In this document: piece by piece, positions 30,101 through 46,239 of the stretch
How the letters are laid out: every line of letters begins with the position of its first letter
Numbering within the stretch: position 1 is the first letter of the stretch
From: Lamellibrachia satsuma
Taxonomy: Eukaryota; Annelida; Polychaeta; Sabellida; Siboglinidae
Direction: 5' to 3'
Assembly: GCA_033239005.1 (NCBI GenBank)
Contig: BSQZ01000098.1
Span: 62,001-126,000, forward strand
DNA: 64,000 nt
Made by a program: the position numbers and the translations under genes
The notes under the pieces: generated by a model
The model's input: the letters and a program-made list of their open reading frames with translations, nothing else
Told to the model about the DNA's origin: nothing
The model's database searches: none

Positions 30101-32895
30101 TTACGAGACCTGTACCTACAGCTGTTATACTTACGAGACCTGTACCTACAGCTGTTATACTTACGAGACCTGTACCTACAGCTGTTATACTTACGAGACC
30201 TGTACCTACAGCTGTTATACTTACGAGACCTGTACCTACAGCTGTTATACTTACGAGACCTGTACCTACAGCTGTTATACTTACGAGACCTGTACCTACA
30301 GCTGTTATACTTACGAGACCTGTACCTACAGCTGTTATACTTACGAGACCTGTACCTACAGCTGTTATACTTACGAGACCTGTACCTACAGCTGTTATAC
30401 TTACGAGACCTGTACCTACAGCTGTTATACTTACGAGACCTGTACCTACAGCTGTTATACTTACGAGACCTGTACCTACAGCTGTTATACTTACGAGACC
30501 TGTACCTACAGCTGTTATACTTACGAGACCTGTACCTACAGCTGTTATACTTACGAGACCTGTACCTACAGCTGTTATACTTACGAGACCTGTACCTACA
30601 GCTGTTATACTTACGAGACCTGTACCTACAGCTGTTATACTTACGAGACCTGTACCTACAGCTGTTATACTTACGAGACCTGTACCTACAGCTGTTATAC
30701 TTACGAGACCTGTACCTACAGCTGTTATACTTACGAGACCTGTACCTACAGCTGTTATACTTACGAGACCTGTACCTACAGCTGTTATACTTACGAGACC
30801 TGTACCTACAGCTGTTATACTTACGAGACCTGTACCTACAGCTGTTATACTTACGAGACCTGTACCTACAGCTGTTATACTTACGAGACCTGTACCTACA
30901 GCTGTTATACTTACGAGACCTGTACCTACAGCTGTTATACTTACGAGACCTGTACCTACAGCTGTTATACTTACGAGACCTGTACCTACAGCTGTTATAC
31001 TTACGAGACCTGTACCTACAGCTGTTATACTTACGAGACCTGTACCTACAGCTGTTATACTTACGAGACCTGTACCTACAGCTGTTATACTTACGAGACC
31101 TGTACCTACAGCTGTTATACTTACGAGACCTGTACCTACAGCTGTTATACTTACGAGACCTGTACCTACAGCTGTTATACTTACGAGACCTGTACCTACA
31201 GCTGTTATACTTACGAGACCTGTACCTACAGCTGTTATACTTACGAGACCTGTACCTACAGCTGTTATACTTACGAGACCTGTACCTACAGCTGTTATAC
31301 TTACGAGACCTGTACCTACAGCTGTTATACTTACGAGACCTGTACCTACAGCTGTTATACTTACGAGACCTGTACCTACAGCTGTTATACTTACGAGACC
31401 TGTACCTACAGCTGTTATACTTACGAGACCTGTACCTACAGCTGTTATACTTACGAGACCTGTACCTACAGCTGTTATACTTACGAGACCTGTACCTACA
31501 GCTGTTATACTTACGAGACCTGTACCTACAGCTGTTATACTTACGAGACCTGTACCTACAGCTGTTATACTTACGAGACCTGTACCTACAGCTGTTATAC
31601 TTACGAGACCTGTACCTACAGCTGTTATACTTACGAGACCTGTACCTACAGCTGTTATACTTACGAGACCTGTACCTACAGCTGTTATACTTACGAGACC
31701 TGTACCTACAGCTGTTATACTTACGAGACCTGTACCTACAGCTGTTATACTTACGAGACCTGTACCTACAGCTGTTATACTTACGAGACCTGTACCTACA
31801 GCTGTTATACTTACGAGACCTGTACCTACAGCTGTTATACTTACGAGACCTGTACCTACAGCTGTTATACTTACGAGACCTGTACCTACAGCTGTTATAC
31901 TTACGAGACCTGTACCTACAGCTGTTATACTTACGAGACCTGTACCTACAGCTGTTATACTTACGAGACCTGTACCTACAGCTGTTATACTTACGAGACC
32001 TGTACCTACAGCTGTTATACTTACGAGACCTGTACCTACAGCTGTTATACTTACGAGACCTGTACCTACAGCTGTTATACTTACGAGACCTGTACCTACA
32101 GCTGTTATACTTACGAGACCTGTACCTACAGCTGTTATACTTACGAGACCTGTACCTACAGCTGTTATACTTACGAGACCTGTACCTACAGCTGTTATAC
32201 TTACGAGACCTGTACCTACAGCTGTTATACTTACGAGACCTGTACCTACAGCTGTTATACTTACGAGACCTGTACCTACAGCTGTTATACTTACGAGACC
32301 TGTACCTACAGCTGTTATACTTACGAGACCTGTACCTACAGCTGTTATACTTACGAGACCTGTACCTACAGCTGTTATACTTACGAGACCTGTACCTACA
32401 GCTGTTATACTTACGAGACCTGTACCTACAGCTGTTATACTTACGAGACCTGTACCTACAGCTGTTATACTTACGAGACCTGTACCTACAGCTGTTATAC
32501 TTACGAGACCTGTACCTACAGCTGTTATACTTACGAGACCTGTACCTACAGCTGTTATACTTACGAGACCTGTACCTACAGCTGTTATACTTACGAGACC
32601 TGTACCTACAGCTGTTATACTTACGAGACCTGTACCTACAGCTGTTATACTTACGAGACCTGTACCTACAGCTGTTATACTTACGAGACCTGTACCTACA
32701 GCTGTTATACTTACGAGACCTGTACCTACAGCTGTTATACTTACGAGACCTGTACCTACAGCTGTTATACTTACGAGACCTGTACCTACAGCTGTTATAC
32801 TTACGAGACCTGTACCTACAGCTGTTATACTTACGAGACCTGTACCTACAGCTGTTATACTTACGAGACCTGTACCTACAGCTGTTATACTTACG
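18111..32895. repeat. Homogeneous satellite block with rare point variants
   Basis: Roughly 490 units in near-perfect register. The visible exceptions are one 1-bp insertion (GAGACTGTGTACC at 23,388), a short cluster of substitutions at 23,610-23,830 (ACGGCTG, TTATCCTT, GAGAACTG) and isolated A-to-G changes giving TATGCTT at 19,358, 21,878, 23,829, 24,999, 26,559 and 27,609. From about 27,620 to 32,890 I see no variant. Point changes are spaced by whole units (for example 2,520, 1,170, 1,560 and 1,050 bp), as expected when units are copied in register. Confidence 0.92.
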
Positions 32896-35127
32896 AGAGT
32901 ACCTACAGACCTGTACCTACAGCTGTTATACTTACGAGACCTGTACCTACAGCTGTTATACTTACGAGACCTGTACCTACAGCTGTTATACTTACGAGAC
33001 CTGTACCTACAGCTGTTATACTTACGAGACCTGTACCTACAGCTGTTATACTTACGAGACCTGTACCTACAGCTGTTATACTTACGAGACCTGTACCTAC
33101 AGCTGTTATACTTACGAGACCTGTACCTACAGCTGTTATACTTACGAGACCTGTACCTACAGCTGTTATACTTACGAGACCTGTACCTACAGCTGTTATA
33201 CTTACGAGACCTGTACCTACAGCTGTTATACTTACGAGACCTGTACCTACAGCTGTTATACTTACGAGACCTGTACCTACAGCTGTTATACTTACGAGAC
33301 CTGTACCTACAGCTGTTATACTTACGAGACCTGTACCTACAGCTGTTATACTTACGAGACCTGTACCTACAGCTGTTATACTTACGAGACCTGTACCTAC
33401 AGCTGTTATACTTACGAGACCTGTACCTACAGCTGTTATACTTACGAGACCTGTACCTACAGCTGTTATACTTACGAGACCTGTACCTACAGCTGTTATA
33501 CTTACGAGACCTGTACCTACAGCTGTTATACTTACGAGACCTGTACCTACAGCTGTTATACTTACGAGACCTGTACCTACAGCTGTTATACTTACGAGAC
33601 CTGTACCTACAGCTGTTATACTTACGAGACCTGTACCTACAGCTGTTATACTTACGAGACCTGTACCTACAGCTGTTATACTTACGAGACCTGTACCTAC
33701 AGCTGTTATACTTACGAGACCTGTACCTACAGCTGTTATACTTACGAGACCTGTACCTACAGCTGTTATACTTACGAGACCTGTACCTACAGCTGTTATA
33801 CTTACGAGACCTGTACCTACAGCTGTTATACTTACGAGACCTGTACCTACAGCTGTTATACTTACGAGACCTGTACCTACAGCTGTTATACTTACGAGAC
33901 CTGTACCTACAGCTGTTATACTTACGAGACCTGTACCTACAGCTGTTATACTTACGAGACCTGTACCTACAGCTGTTATACTTACGAGACCTGTACCTAC
34001 AGCTGTTATACTTACGAGACCTGTACCTACAGCTGTTATACTTACGAGACCTGTACCTACAGCTGTTATACTTACGAGACCTGTACCTACAGCTGTTATA
34101 CTTACGAGACCTGTACCTACAGCTGTTATACTTACGAGACCTGTACCTACAGCTGTTATACTTACGAGACCTGTACCTACAGCTGTTATACTTACGAGAC
34201 CTGTACCTACAGCTGTTATACTTACGAGACCTGTACCTACAGCTGTTATACTTACGAGACCTGTACCTACAGCTGTTATACTTACGAGACCTGTACCTAC
34301 AGCTGTTATACTTACGAGACCTGTACCTACAGCTGTTATACTTACGAGACCTGTACCTACAGCTGTTATACTTACGAGTACCTACCTGTACCTACAGCTG
34401 TTATACTTACGAGACCTGTACCTACAGCTGTTATACTTACGAGACCTGTACCTACAGCTGTTATACTTACGAGACCTGTACCTACAGCTGTTATACTTAC
34501 GAGACCTGTACCTACAGCTGTTATACTTACGAGACCTGTACCTACAGCTGTTATACTTACGAGACCTGTACCTACAGCTGTTATACTTACGAGACCTGTA
34601 CCTACAGCTGTTATACTTACGAGACCTGTACCTACAGCTGTTATACTTACGAGACCTGTACCTACAGCTGTTATACTTACGAGACCTGTACCTACAGCTG
34701 TTATACTTACGAGACCTGTACCTACAGCTGTTATACTTACGAGACCTGTACCTACAGCTGTTATACTTACGAGACCTGTACCTACAGCTGTTATACTTAC
34801 GAGACCTGTACCTACAGCTGTTATACTTACGAGACCTGTACCTACAGCTGTTATACTTACGAGACCTGTACCTACAGCTGTTATACTTACGAGACCTGTA
34901 CCTACAGCTGTTATACTTACGAGACCTGTACCTACAGCTGTTATACTTACGAGACCTGTACCTACAGCTGTTATACTTACGAGACCTGTACCTACAGCTG
35001 TTATACTTACGAGACCTGTACCTACAGCTGTTATACTTACGAGACCTGTACCTACAGCTGTTATACTTACGAGACCTGTACCTACAGCTGTTATACTTAC
35101 GAGACCTGTACCTACAGCTGTTATTTA
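32896..35127. repeat. Two satellite sub-blocks bounded by aberrant junctions
   Basis: The repeat is broken at 32,896 (CGAGAGTACCTACAGACC), 34,377 (CGAGTACCTACCTGTACC) and 35,124 (GTTATTTATACTT). Between the breaks the units appear identical to consensus. The first two junctions both join GAG to GTACCTAC, that is, position 29 of the unit to about position 4 of another unit. They look like products of the same kind of out-of-register exchange. Confidence 0.88.
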
Positions 35128-38100
35128 TACTTACGAGACCTGTACCTACAGCTGTTATACTTACGAGACCTGTACCTACAGCTGTTATACTTACGAGACC
35201 TGTACCTACAGCTGTTATACTTACGAGACCTGTACCTACAGCTGTTATACTTACGAGACCTGTACCTACAGCTGTTATACTTACGAGACCTGTACCTACA
35301 GCTGTTATACTTACGAGACCTGTACCTACAGCTGTTATACTTACGAGACCTGTACCTACAGCTGTTATACTTACGAGACCTGTACCTACAGCTGTTATAC
35401 TTACGAGACCTGTACCTACAGCTGTTATACTTACGAGACCTGTACCTACAGCTGTTATACTTACGAGACCTGTACCTACAGCTGTTATACTTACGAGACC
35501 TGTACCTACAGCTGTTATACTTACGAGACCTGTACCTACAGCTGTTATACTTACGAGACCTGTACCTACAGCTGTTATACTTACGAGACCTGTACCTACA
35601 GCTGTTATACTTACGAGACCTGTACCTACAGCTGTTATACTTACGAGACCTGTACCTACAGCTGTTATACTTACGAGACCTGTACCTACAGCTGTTATAC
35701 TTACGAGACCTGTACCTACAGCTGTTATACTTACGAGACCTGTACCTACAGCTGTTATACTTACGAGACCTGTACCTACAGCTGTTATACTTACGAGACC
35801 TGTACCTACAGCTGTTATACTTACGAGACCTGTACCTACAGCTGTTATACTTACGAGACCTGTACCTACAGCTGTTATACTTACGAGACCTGTACCTACA
35901 GCTGTTATACTTACGAGACCTGTACCTACAGCTGTTATACTTACGAGACCTGTACCTACAGCTGTTATACTTACGAGACCTGTACCTACAGCTGTTATAC
36001 TTACGAGACCTGTACCTACAGCTGTTATACTTACGAGACCTGTACCTACAGCTGTTATACTTACGAGACCTGTACCTACAGCTGTTATACTTACGAGACC
36101 TGTACCTACAGCTGTTATACTTACGAGACCTGTACCTACAGCTGTTATACTTACGAGACCTGTACCTACAGCTGTTATACTTACGAGACCTGTACCTACA
36201 GCTGTTATACTTACGAGACCTGTACCTACAGCTGTTATACTTACGAGACCTGTACCTACAGCTGTTATACTTACGAGACCTGTACCTACAGCTGTTATAC
36301 TTACGAGACCTGTACCTACAGCTGTTATACTTACGAGACCTGTACCTACAGCTGTTATACTTACGAGACCTGTACCTACAGCTGTTATACTTACGAGACC
36401 TGTACCTACAGCTGTTATACTTACGAGACCTGTACCTACAGCTGTTATACTTACGAGACCTGTACCTACAGCTGTTATACTTACGAGACCTGTACCTACA
36501 GCTGTTATACTTACGAGACCTGTACCTACAGCTGTTATACTTACGAGACCTGTACCTACAGCTGTTATACTTACGAGACCTGTACCTACAGCTGTTATAC
36601 TTACGAGACCTGTACCTACAGCTGTTATACTTACGAGACCTGTACCTACAGCTGTTATACTTACGAGACCTGTACCTACAGCTGTTATACTTACGAGACC
36701 TGTACCTACAGCTGTTATACTTACGAGACCTGTACCTACAGCTGTTATACTTACGAGACCTGTACCTACAGCTGTTATACTTACGAGACCTGTACCTACA
36801 GCTGTTATACTTACGAGACCTGTACCTACAGCTGTTATACTTACGAGACCTGTACCTACAGCTGTTATACTTACGAGACCTGTACCTACAGCTGTTATAC
36901 TTACGAGACCTGTACCTACAGCTGTTATACTTACGAGACCTGTACCTACAGCTGTTATACTTACGAGACCTGTACCTACAGCTGTTATACTTACGAGACC
37001 TGTACCTACAGCTGTTATACTTACGAGACCTGTACCTACAGCTGTTATACTTACGAGACCTGTACCTACAGCTGTTATACTTACGAGACCTGTACCTACA
37101 GCTGTTATACTTACGAGACCTGTACCTACAGCTGTTATACTTACGAGACCTGTACCTACAGCTGTTATACTTACGAGACCTGTACCTACAGCTGTTATAC
37201 TTACGAGACCTGTACCTACAGCTGTTATACTTACGAGACCTGTACCTACAGCTGTTATACTTACGAGACCTGTACCTACAGCTGTTATACTTACGAGACC
37301 TGTACCTACAGCTGTTATACTTACGAGACCTGTACCTACAGCTGTTATACTTACGAGACCTGTACCTACAGCTGTTATACTTACGAGACCTGTACCTACA
37401 GCTGTTATACTTACGAGACCTGTACCTACAGCTGTTATACTTACGAGACCTGTACCTACAGCTGTTATACTTACGAGACCTGTACCTACAGCTGTTATAC
37501 TTACGAGACCTGTACCTACAGCTGTTATACTTACGAGACCTGTACCTACAGCTGTTATACTTACGAGACCTGTACCTACAGCTGTTATACTTACGAGACC
37601 TGTACCTACAGCTGTTATACTTACGAGACCTGTACCTACAGCTGTTATACTTACGAGACCTGTACCTACAGCTGTTATACTTACGAGACCTGTACCTACA
37701 GCTGTTATACTTACGAGACCTGTACCTACAGCTGTTATACTTACGAGACCTGTACCTACAGCTGTTATACTTACGAGACCTGTACCTACAGCTGTTATAC
37801 TTACGAGACCTGTACCTACAGCTGTTATACTTACGAGACCTGTACCTACAGCTGTTATACTTACGAGACCTGTACCTACAGCTGTTATACTTACGAGACC
37901 TGTACCTACAGCTGTTATACTTACGAGACCTGTACCTACAGCTGTTATACTTACGAGACCTGTACCTACAGCTGTTATACTTACGAGACCTGTACCTACA
38001 GCTGTTATACTTACGAGACCTGTACCTACAGCTGTTATACTTACGAGACCTGTACCTACAGCTGTTATACTTACGAGACCTGTACCTACAGCTGTTATAC

Positions 38101-41100
38101 TTACGAGACCTGTACCTACAGCTGTTATACTTACGAGACCTGTACCTACAGCTGTTATACTTACGAGACCTGTACCTACAGCTGTTATACTTACGAGACC
38201 TGTACCTACAGCTGTTATACTTACGAGACCTGTACCTACAGCTGTTATACTTACGAGACCTGTACCTACAGCTGTTATACTTACGAGACCTGTACCTACA
38301 GCTGTTATACTTACGAGACCTGTACCTACAGCTGTTATACTTACGAGACCTGTACCTACAGCTGTTATACTTACGAGACCTGTACCTACAGCTGTTATAC
38401 TTACGAGACCTGTACCTACAGCTGTTATACTTACGAGACCTGTACCTACAGCTGTTATACTTACGAGACCTGTACCTACAGCTGTTATACTTACGAGACC
38501 TGTACCTACAGCTGTTATACTTACGAGACCTGTACCTACAGCTGTTATACTTACGAGACCTGTACCTACAGCTGTTATACTTACGAGACCTGTACCTACA
38601 GCTGTTATACTTACGAGACCTGTACCTACAGCTGTTATACTTACGAGACCTGTACCTACAGCTGTTATACTTACGAGACCTGTACCTACAGCTGTTATAC
38701 TTACGAGACCTGTACCTACAGCTGTTATACTTACGAGACCTGTACCTACAGCTGTTATACTTACGAGACCTGTACCTACAGCTGTTATACTTACGAGACC
38801 TGTACCTACAGCTGTTATACTTACGAGACCTGTACCTACAGCTGTTATACTTACGAGACCTGTACCTACAGCTGTTATACTTACGAGACCTGTACCTACA
38901 GCTGTTATACTTACGAGACCTGTACCTACAGCTGTTATACTTACGAGACCTGTACCTACAGCTGTTATACTTACGAGACCTGTACCTACAGCTGTTATAC
39001 TTACGAGACCTGTACCTACAGCTGTTATACTTACGAGACCTGTACCTACAGCTGTTATACTTACGAGACCTGTACCTACAGCTGTTATACTTACGAGACC
39101 TGTACCTACAGCTGTTATACTTACGAGACCTGTACCTACAGCTGTTATACTTACGAGACCTGTACCTACAGCTGTTATACTTACGAGACCTGTACCTACA
39201 GCTGTTATACTTACGAGACCTGTACCTACAGCTGTTATACTTACGAGACCTGTACCTACAGCTGTTATACTTACGAGACCTGTACCTACAGCTGTTATAC
39301 TTACGAGACCTGTACCTACAGCTGTTATACTTACGAGACCTGTACCTACAGCTGTTATACTTACGAGACCTGTACCTACAGCTGTTATACTTACGAGACC
39401 TGTACCTACAGCTGTTATACTTACGAGACCTGTACCTACAGCTGTTATACTTACGAGACCTGTACCTACAGCTGTTATACTTACGAGACCTGTACCTACA
39501 GCTGTTATACTTACGAGACCTGTACCTACAGCTGTTATACTTACGAGACCTGTACCTACAGCTGTTATACTTACGAGACCTGTACCTACAGCTGTTATAC
39601 TTACGAGACCTGTACCTACAGCTGTTATACTTACGAGACCTGTACCTACAGCTGTTATACTTACGAGACCTGTACCTACAGCTGTTATACTTACGAGACC
39701 TGTACCTACAGCTGTTATACTTACGAGACCTGTACCTACAGCTGTTATACTTACGAGACCTGTACCTACAGCTGTTATACTTACGAGACCTGTACCTACA
39801 GCTGTTATACTTACGAGACCTGTACCTACAGCTGTTATACTTACGAGACCTGTACCTACAGCTGTTATACTTACGAGACCTGTACCTACAGCTGTTATAC
39901 TTACGAGACCTGTACCTACAGCTGTTATACTTACGAGACCTGTACCTACAGCTGTTATACTTACGAGACCTGTACCTACAGCTGTTATACTTACGAGACC
40001 TGTACCTACAGCTGTTATACTTACGAGACCTGTACCTACAGCTGTTATACTTACGAGACCTGTACCTACAGCTGTTATACTTACGAGACCTGTACCTACA
40101 GCTGTTATACTTACGAGACCTGTACCTACAGCTGTTATACTTACGAGACCTGTACCTACAGCTGTTATACTTACGAGACCTGTACCTACAGCTGTTATAC
40201 TTACGAGACCTGTACCTACAGCTGTTATACTTACGAGACCTGTACCTACAGCTGTTATACTTACGAGACCTGTACCTACAGCTGTTATACTTACGAGACC
40301 TGTACCTACAGCTGTTATACTTACGAGACCTGTACCTACAGCTGTTATACTTACGAGACCTGTACCTACAGCTGTTATACTTACGAGACCTGTACCTACA
40401 GCTGTTATACTTACGAGACCTGTACCTACAGCTGTTATACTTACGAGACCTGTACCTACAGCTGTTATACTTACGAGACCTGTACCTACAGCTGTTATAC
40501 TTACGAGACCTGTACCTACAGCTGTTATACTTACGAGACCTGTACCTACAGCTGTTATACTTACGAGACCTGTACCTACAGCTGTTATACTTACGAGACC
40601 TGTACCTACAGCTGTTATACTTACGAGACCTGTACCTACAGCTGTTATACTTACGAGACCTGTACCTACAGCTGTTATACTTACGAGACCTGTACCTACA
40701 GCTGTTATACTTACGAGACCTGTACCTACAGCTGTTATACTTACGAGACCTGTACCTACAGCTGTTATACTTACGAGACCTGTACCTACAGCTGTTATAC
40801 TTACGAGACCTGTACCTACAGCTGTTATACTTACGAGACCTGTACCTACAGCTGTTATACTTACGAGACCTGTACCTACAGCTGTTATACTTACGAGACC
40901 TGTACCTACAGCTGTTATACTTACGAGACCTGTACCTACAGCTGTTATACTTACGAGACCTGTACCTACAGCTGTTATACTTACGAGACCTGTACCTACA
41001 GCTGTTATACTTACGAGACCTGTACCTACAGCTGTTATACTTACGAGACCTGTACCTACAGCTGTTATACTTACGAGACCTGTACCTACAGCTGTTATAC

Positions 41101-44100
41101 TTACGAGACCTGTACCTACAGCTGTTATACTTACGAGACCTGTACCTACAGCTGTTATACTTACGAGACCTGTACCTACAGCTGTTATACTTACGAGACC
41201 TGTACCTACAGCTGTTATACTTACGAGACCTGTACCTACAGCTGTTATACTTACGAGACCTGTACCTACAGCTGTTATACTTACGAGACCTGTACCTACA
41301 GCTGTTATACTTACGAGACCTGTACCTACAGCTGTTATACTTACGAGACCTGTACCTACAGCTGTTATACTTACGAGACCTGTACCTACAGCTGTTATAC
41401 TTACGAGACCTGTACCTACAGCTGTTATACTTACGAGACCTGTACCTACAGCTGTTATACTTACGAGACCTGTACCTACAGCTGTTATACTTACGAGACC
41501 TGTACCTACAGCTGTTATACTTACGAGACCTGTACCTACAGCTGTTATACTTACGAGACCTGTACCTACAGCTGTTATACTTACGAGACCTGTACCTACA
41601 GCTGTTATACTTACGAGACCTGTACCTACAGCTGTTATACTTACGAGACCTGTACCTACAGCTGTTATACTTACGAGACCTGTACCTACAGCTGTTATAC
41701 TTACGAGACCTGTACCTACAGCTGTTATACTTACGAGACCTGTACCTACAGCTGTTATACTTACGAGACCTGTACCTACAGCTGTTATACTTACGAGACC
41801 TGTACCTACAGCTGTTATACTTACGAGACCTGTACCTACAGCTGTTATACTTACGAGACCTGTACCTACAGCTGTTATACTTACGAGACCTGTACCTACA
41901 GCTGTTATACTTACGAGACCTGTACCTACAGCTGTTATACTTACGAGACCTGTACCTACAGCTGTTATACTTACGAGACCTGTACCTACAGCTGTTATAC
42001 TTACGAGACCTGTACCTACAGCTGTTATACTTACGAGACCTGTACCTACAGCTGTTATACTTACGAGACCTGTACCTACAGCTGTTATACTTACGAGACC
42101 TGTACCTACAGCTGTTATACTTACGAGACCTGTACCTACAGCTGTTATACTTACGAGACCTGTACCTACAGCTGTTATACTTACGAGACCTGTACCTACA
42201 GCTGTTATACTTACGAGACCTGTACCTACAGCTGTTATACTTACGAGACCTGTACCTACAGCTGTTATACTTACGAGACCTGTACCTACAGCTGTTATAC
42301 TTACGAGACCTGTACCTACAGCTGTTATACTTACGAGACCTGTACCTACAGCTGTTATACTTACGAGACCTGTACCTACAGCTGTTATACTTACGAGACC
42401 TGTACCTACAGCTGTTATACTTACGAGACCTGTACCTACAGCTGTTATACTTACGAGACCTGTACCTACAGCTGTTATACTTACGAGACCTGTACCTACA
42501 GCTGTTATACTTACGAGACCTGTACCTACAGCTGTTATACTTACGAGACCTGTACCTACAGCTGTTATACTTACGAGACCTGTACCTACAGCTGTTATAC
42601 TTACGAGACCTGTACCTACAGCTGTTATACTTACGAGACCTGTACCTACAGCTGTTATACTTACGAGACCTGTACCTACAGCTGTTATACTTACGAGACC
42701 TGTACCTACAGCTGTTATACTTACGAGACCTGTACCTACAGCTGTTATACTTACGAGACCTGTACCTACAGCTGTTATACTTACGAGACCTGTACCTACA
42801 GCTGTTATACTTACGAGACCTGTACCTACAGCTGTTATACTTACGAGACCTGTACCTACAGCTGTTATACTTACGAGACCTGTACCTACAGCTGTTATAC
42901 TTACGAGACCTGTACCTACAGCTGTTATACTTACGAGACCTGTACCTACAGCTGTTATACTTACGAGACCTGTACCTACAGCTGTTATACTTACGAGACC
43001 TGTACCTACAGCTGTTATACTTACGAGACCTGTACCTACAGCTGTTATACTTACGAGACCTGTACCTACAGCTGTTATACTTACGAGACCTGTACCTACA
43101 GCTGTTATACTTACGAGACCTGTACCTACAGCTGTTATACTTACGAGACCTGTACCTACAGCTGTTATACTTACGAGACCTGTACCTACAGCTGTTATAC
43201 TTACGAGACCTGTACCTACAGCTGTTATACTTACGAGACCTGTACCTACAGCTGTTATACTTACGAGACCTGTACCTACAGCTGTTATACTTACGAGACC
43301 TGTACCTACAGCTGTTATACTTACGAGACCTGTACCTACAGCTGTTATACTTACGAGACCTGTACCTACAGCTGTTATACTTACGAGACCTGTACCTACA
43401 GCTGTTATACTTACGAGACCTGTACCTACAGCTGTTATACTTACGAGACCTGTACCTACAGCTGTTATACTTACGAGACCTGTACCTACAGCTGTTATAC
43501 TTACGAGACCTGTACCTACAGCTGTTATACTTACGAGACCTGTACCTACAGCTGTTATACTTACGAGACCTGTACCTACAGCTGTTATACTTACGAGACC
43601 TGTACCTACAGCTGTTATACTTACGAGACCTGTACCTACAGCTGTTATACTTACGAGACCTGTACCTACAGCTGTTATACTTACGAGACCTGTACCTACA
43701 GCTGTTATACTTACGAGACCTGTACCTACAGCTGTTATACTTACGAGACCTGTACCTACAGCTGTTATACTTACGAGACCTGTACCTACAGCTGTTATAC
43801 TTACGAGACCTGTACCTACAGCTGTTATACTTACGAGACCTGTACCTACAGCTGTTATACTTACGAGACCTGTACCTACAGCTGTTATACTTACGAGACC
43901 TGTACCTACAGCTGTTATACTTACGAGACCTGTACCTACAGCTGTTATACTTACGAGACCTGTACCTACAGCTGTTATACTTACGAGACCTGTACCTACA
44001 GCTGTTATACTTACGAGACCTGTACCTACAGCTGTTATACTTACGAGACCTGTACCTACAGCTGTTATACTTACGAGACCTGTACCTACAGCTGTTATAC

Positions 44101-45258
44101 TTACGAGACCTGTACCTACAGCTGTTATACTTACGAGACCTGTACCTACAGCTGTTATACTTACGAGACCTGTACCTACAGCTGTTATACTTACGAGACC
44201 TGTACCTACAGCTGTTATACTTACGAGACCTGTACCTACAGCTGTTATACTTACGAGACCTGTACCTACAGCTGTTATACTTACGAGACCTGTACCTACA
44301 GCTGTTATACTTACGAGACCTGTACCTACAGCTGTTATACTTACGAGACCTGTACCTACAGCTGTTATACTTACGAGACCTGTACCTACAGCTGTTATAC
44401 TTACGAGACCTGTACCTACAGCTGTTATACTTACGAGACCTGTACCTACAGCTGTTATACTTACGAGACCTGTACCTACAGCTGTTATACTTACGAGACC
44501 TGTACCTACAGCTGTTATACTTACGAGACCTGTACCTACAGCTGTTATACTTACGAGACCTGTACCTACAGCTGTTATACTTACGAGACCTGTACCTACA
44601 GCTGTTATACTTACGAGACCTGTACCTACAGCTGTTATACTTACGAGACCTGTACCTACAGCTGTTATACTTACGAGACCTGTACCTACAGCTGTTATAC
44701 TTACGAGACCTGTACCTACAGCTGTTATACTTACGAGACCTGTACCTACAGCTGTTATACTTACGAGACCTGTACCTACAGCTGTTATACTTACGAGACC
44801 TGTACCTACAGCTGTTATACTTACGAGACCTGTACCTACAGCTGTTATACTTACGAGACCTGTACCTACAGCTGTTATACTTACGAGACCTGTACCTACA
44901 GCTGTTATACTTACGAGACCTGTACCTACAGCTGTTATACTTACGAGACCTGTACCTACAGCTGTTATACTTACGAGACCTGTACCTACAGCTGTTATAC
45001 TTACGAGACCTGTACCTACAGCTGTTATACTTACGAGACCTGTACCTACAGCTGTTATACTTACGAGACCTGTACCTACAGCTGTTATACTTACGAGACC
45101 TGTACCTACAGCTGTTATACTTACGAGACCTGTACCTACAGCTGTTATACTTACGAGACCTGTACCTACAGCTGTTATACTTACGAGACCTGTACCTACA
45201 GCTGTTATACTTACGAGACCTGTACCTACAGCTGTTATACTTACGAGACCTGTACCTA
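35128..45258. repeat. Longest invariant satellite run
   Basis: About 10.1 kb, roughly 337 units, in constant phase with no substitution or indel that I can detect by reading. The run ends at 45,259, where CAGCTG becomes CGGCTG, followed by TATGCTT at 45,299 and a lost base at 45,363 (CTTAGAGACC). This is the most homogeneous part of the window, and it lies directly beside the most diverged part. Confidence 0.92.
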
Positions 45259-46239
45259 CGGCTGTTATACTTACGAGACCTGTACCTACAGCTGTTATGC
45301 TTACGAGACCTGTACCTACAGCTGTTATACTTACGAGACCTGTACCTACAGCTGTTATACTTAGAGACCTGTACCTACAGCTGTTATATTTACGAGACCT
45401 GTACCTACAGCTGTTATGCTTATGAGACTTGTACCTACAGCTGTTATACTTACGAGACCTGTACCTACAGCTGTTATGCTTACGAGACCTGTACCTACAG
45501 CTGTTATACTTACGAGACCTGTACCTACAGCTGTTATACTTAAGAGACCTGTACCTACAGCTGTTATACTTACGAGACCTGTACCTACAGCTGTTATGCT
45601 TACGAGACCTGTACCTACAGCTGTTATACTTACGAGACCTGTACCTACAGCTGTTATACTTACGAGACCTGTACGTACAGCTGTTATACTTACGAGACCT
45701 GTACCTACAGCTGTTATACTTACGAGACCTGTACCTACAGCTGTTATACTTACGAGACCTGTACCTACAGCTGTTATACTTACGAGACCTGTACCTACAG
45801 CTGTTATACTTACGAGACCTGTACCTACAGCTGTTATACTTACGAGACCTGTACCTACAGCTGTTATACTTACGAGACCTGTACCTACAGCTGTTATACT
45901 TACGAGACCTGTACCTACAGCTGTTATACTTACGAGACCTGTACCTACAGCTGTTATACTTATGAGACCTGTACCTACAGCTGTTATACTTACGAGACCT
46001 GTACCTACAGCTGTTATACTTACGAGACCTGTACCTACAGCTGTTATACTTACGAGACCTGTACCTACAGCTGTTATACTTACGAGACCTGTACCTACAG
46101 CTGTTATACTTACGAGACCTGTACCTACAGCTGTTATACTTACGAGACCTGTACCTACAGCTGTTATACTTACGAGACCTGTACCTACAGCTGTTATACT
46201 TACGAGACCTGTACCTACTACGGCTGTTATACTTACGAC

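Noticed and set aside
15768..45425. Giant plus-strand protein of about 9,900 residues, with similar giant frames from 2,289, 16,921 and 23,390.
   Set aside because: The frame passes through indels that switch it between the three repeat peptides and stays open only because all three are stop-free. Other frames and the minus strand are open over the same DNA. There is no conserved domain and no genuine start context; several frames begin at TTG or GTG.
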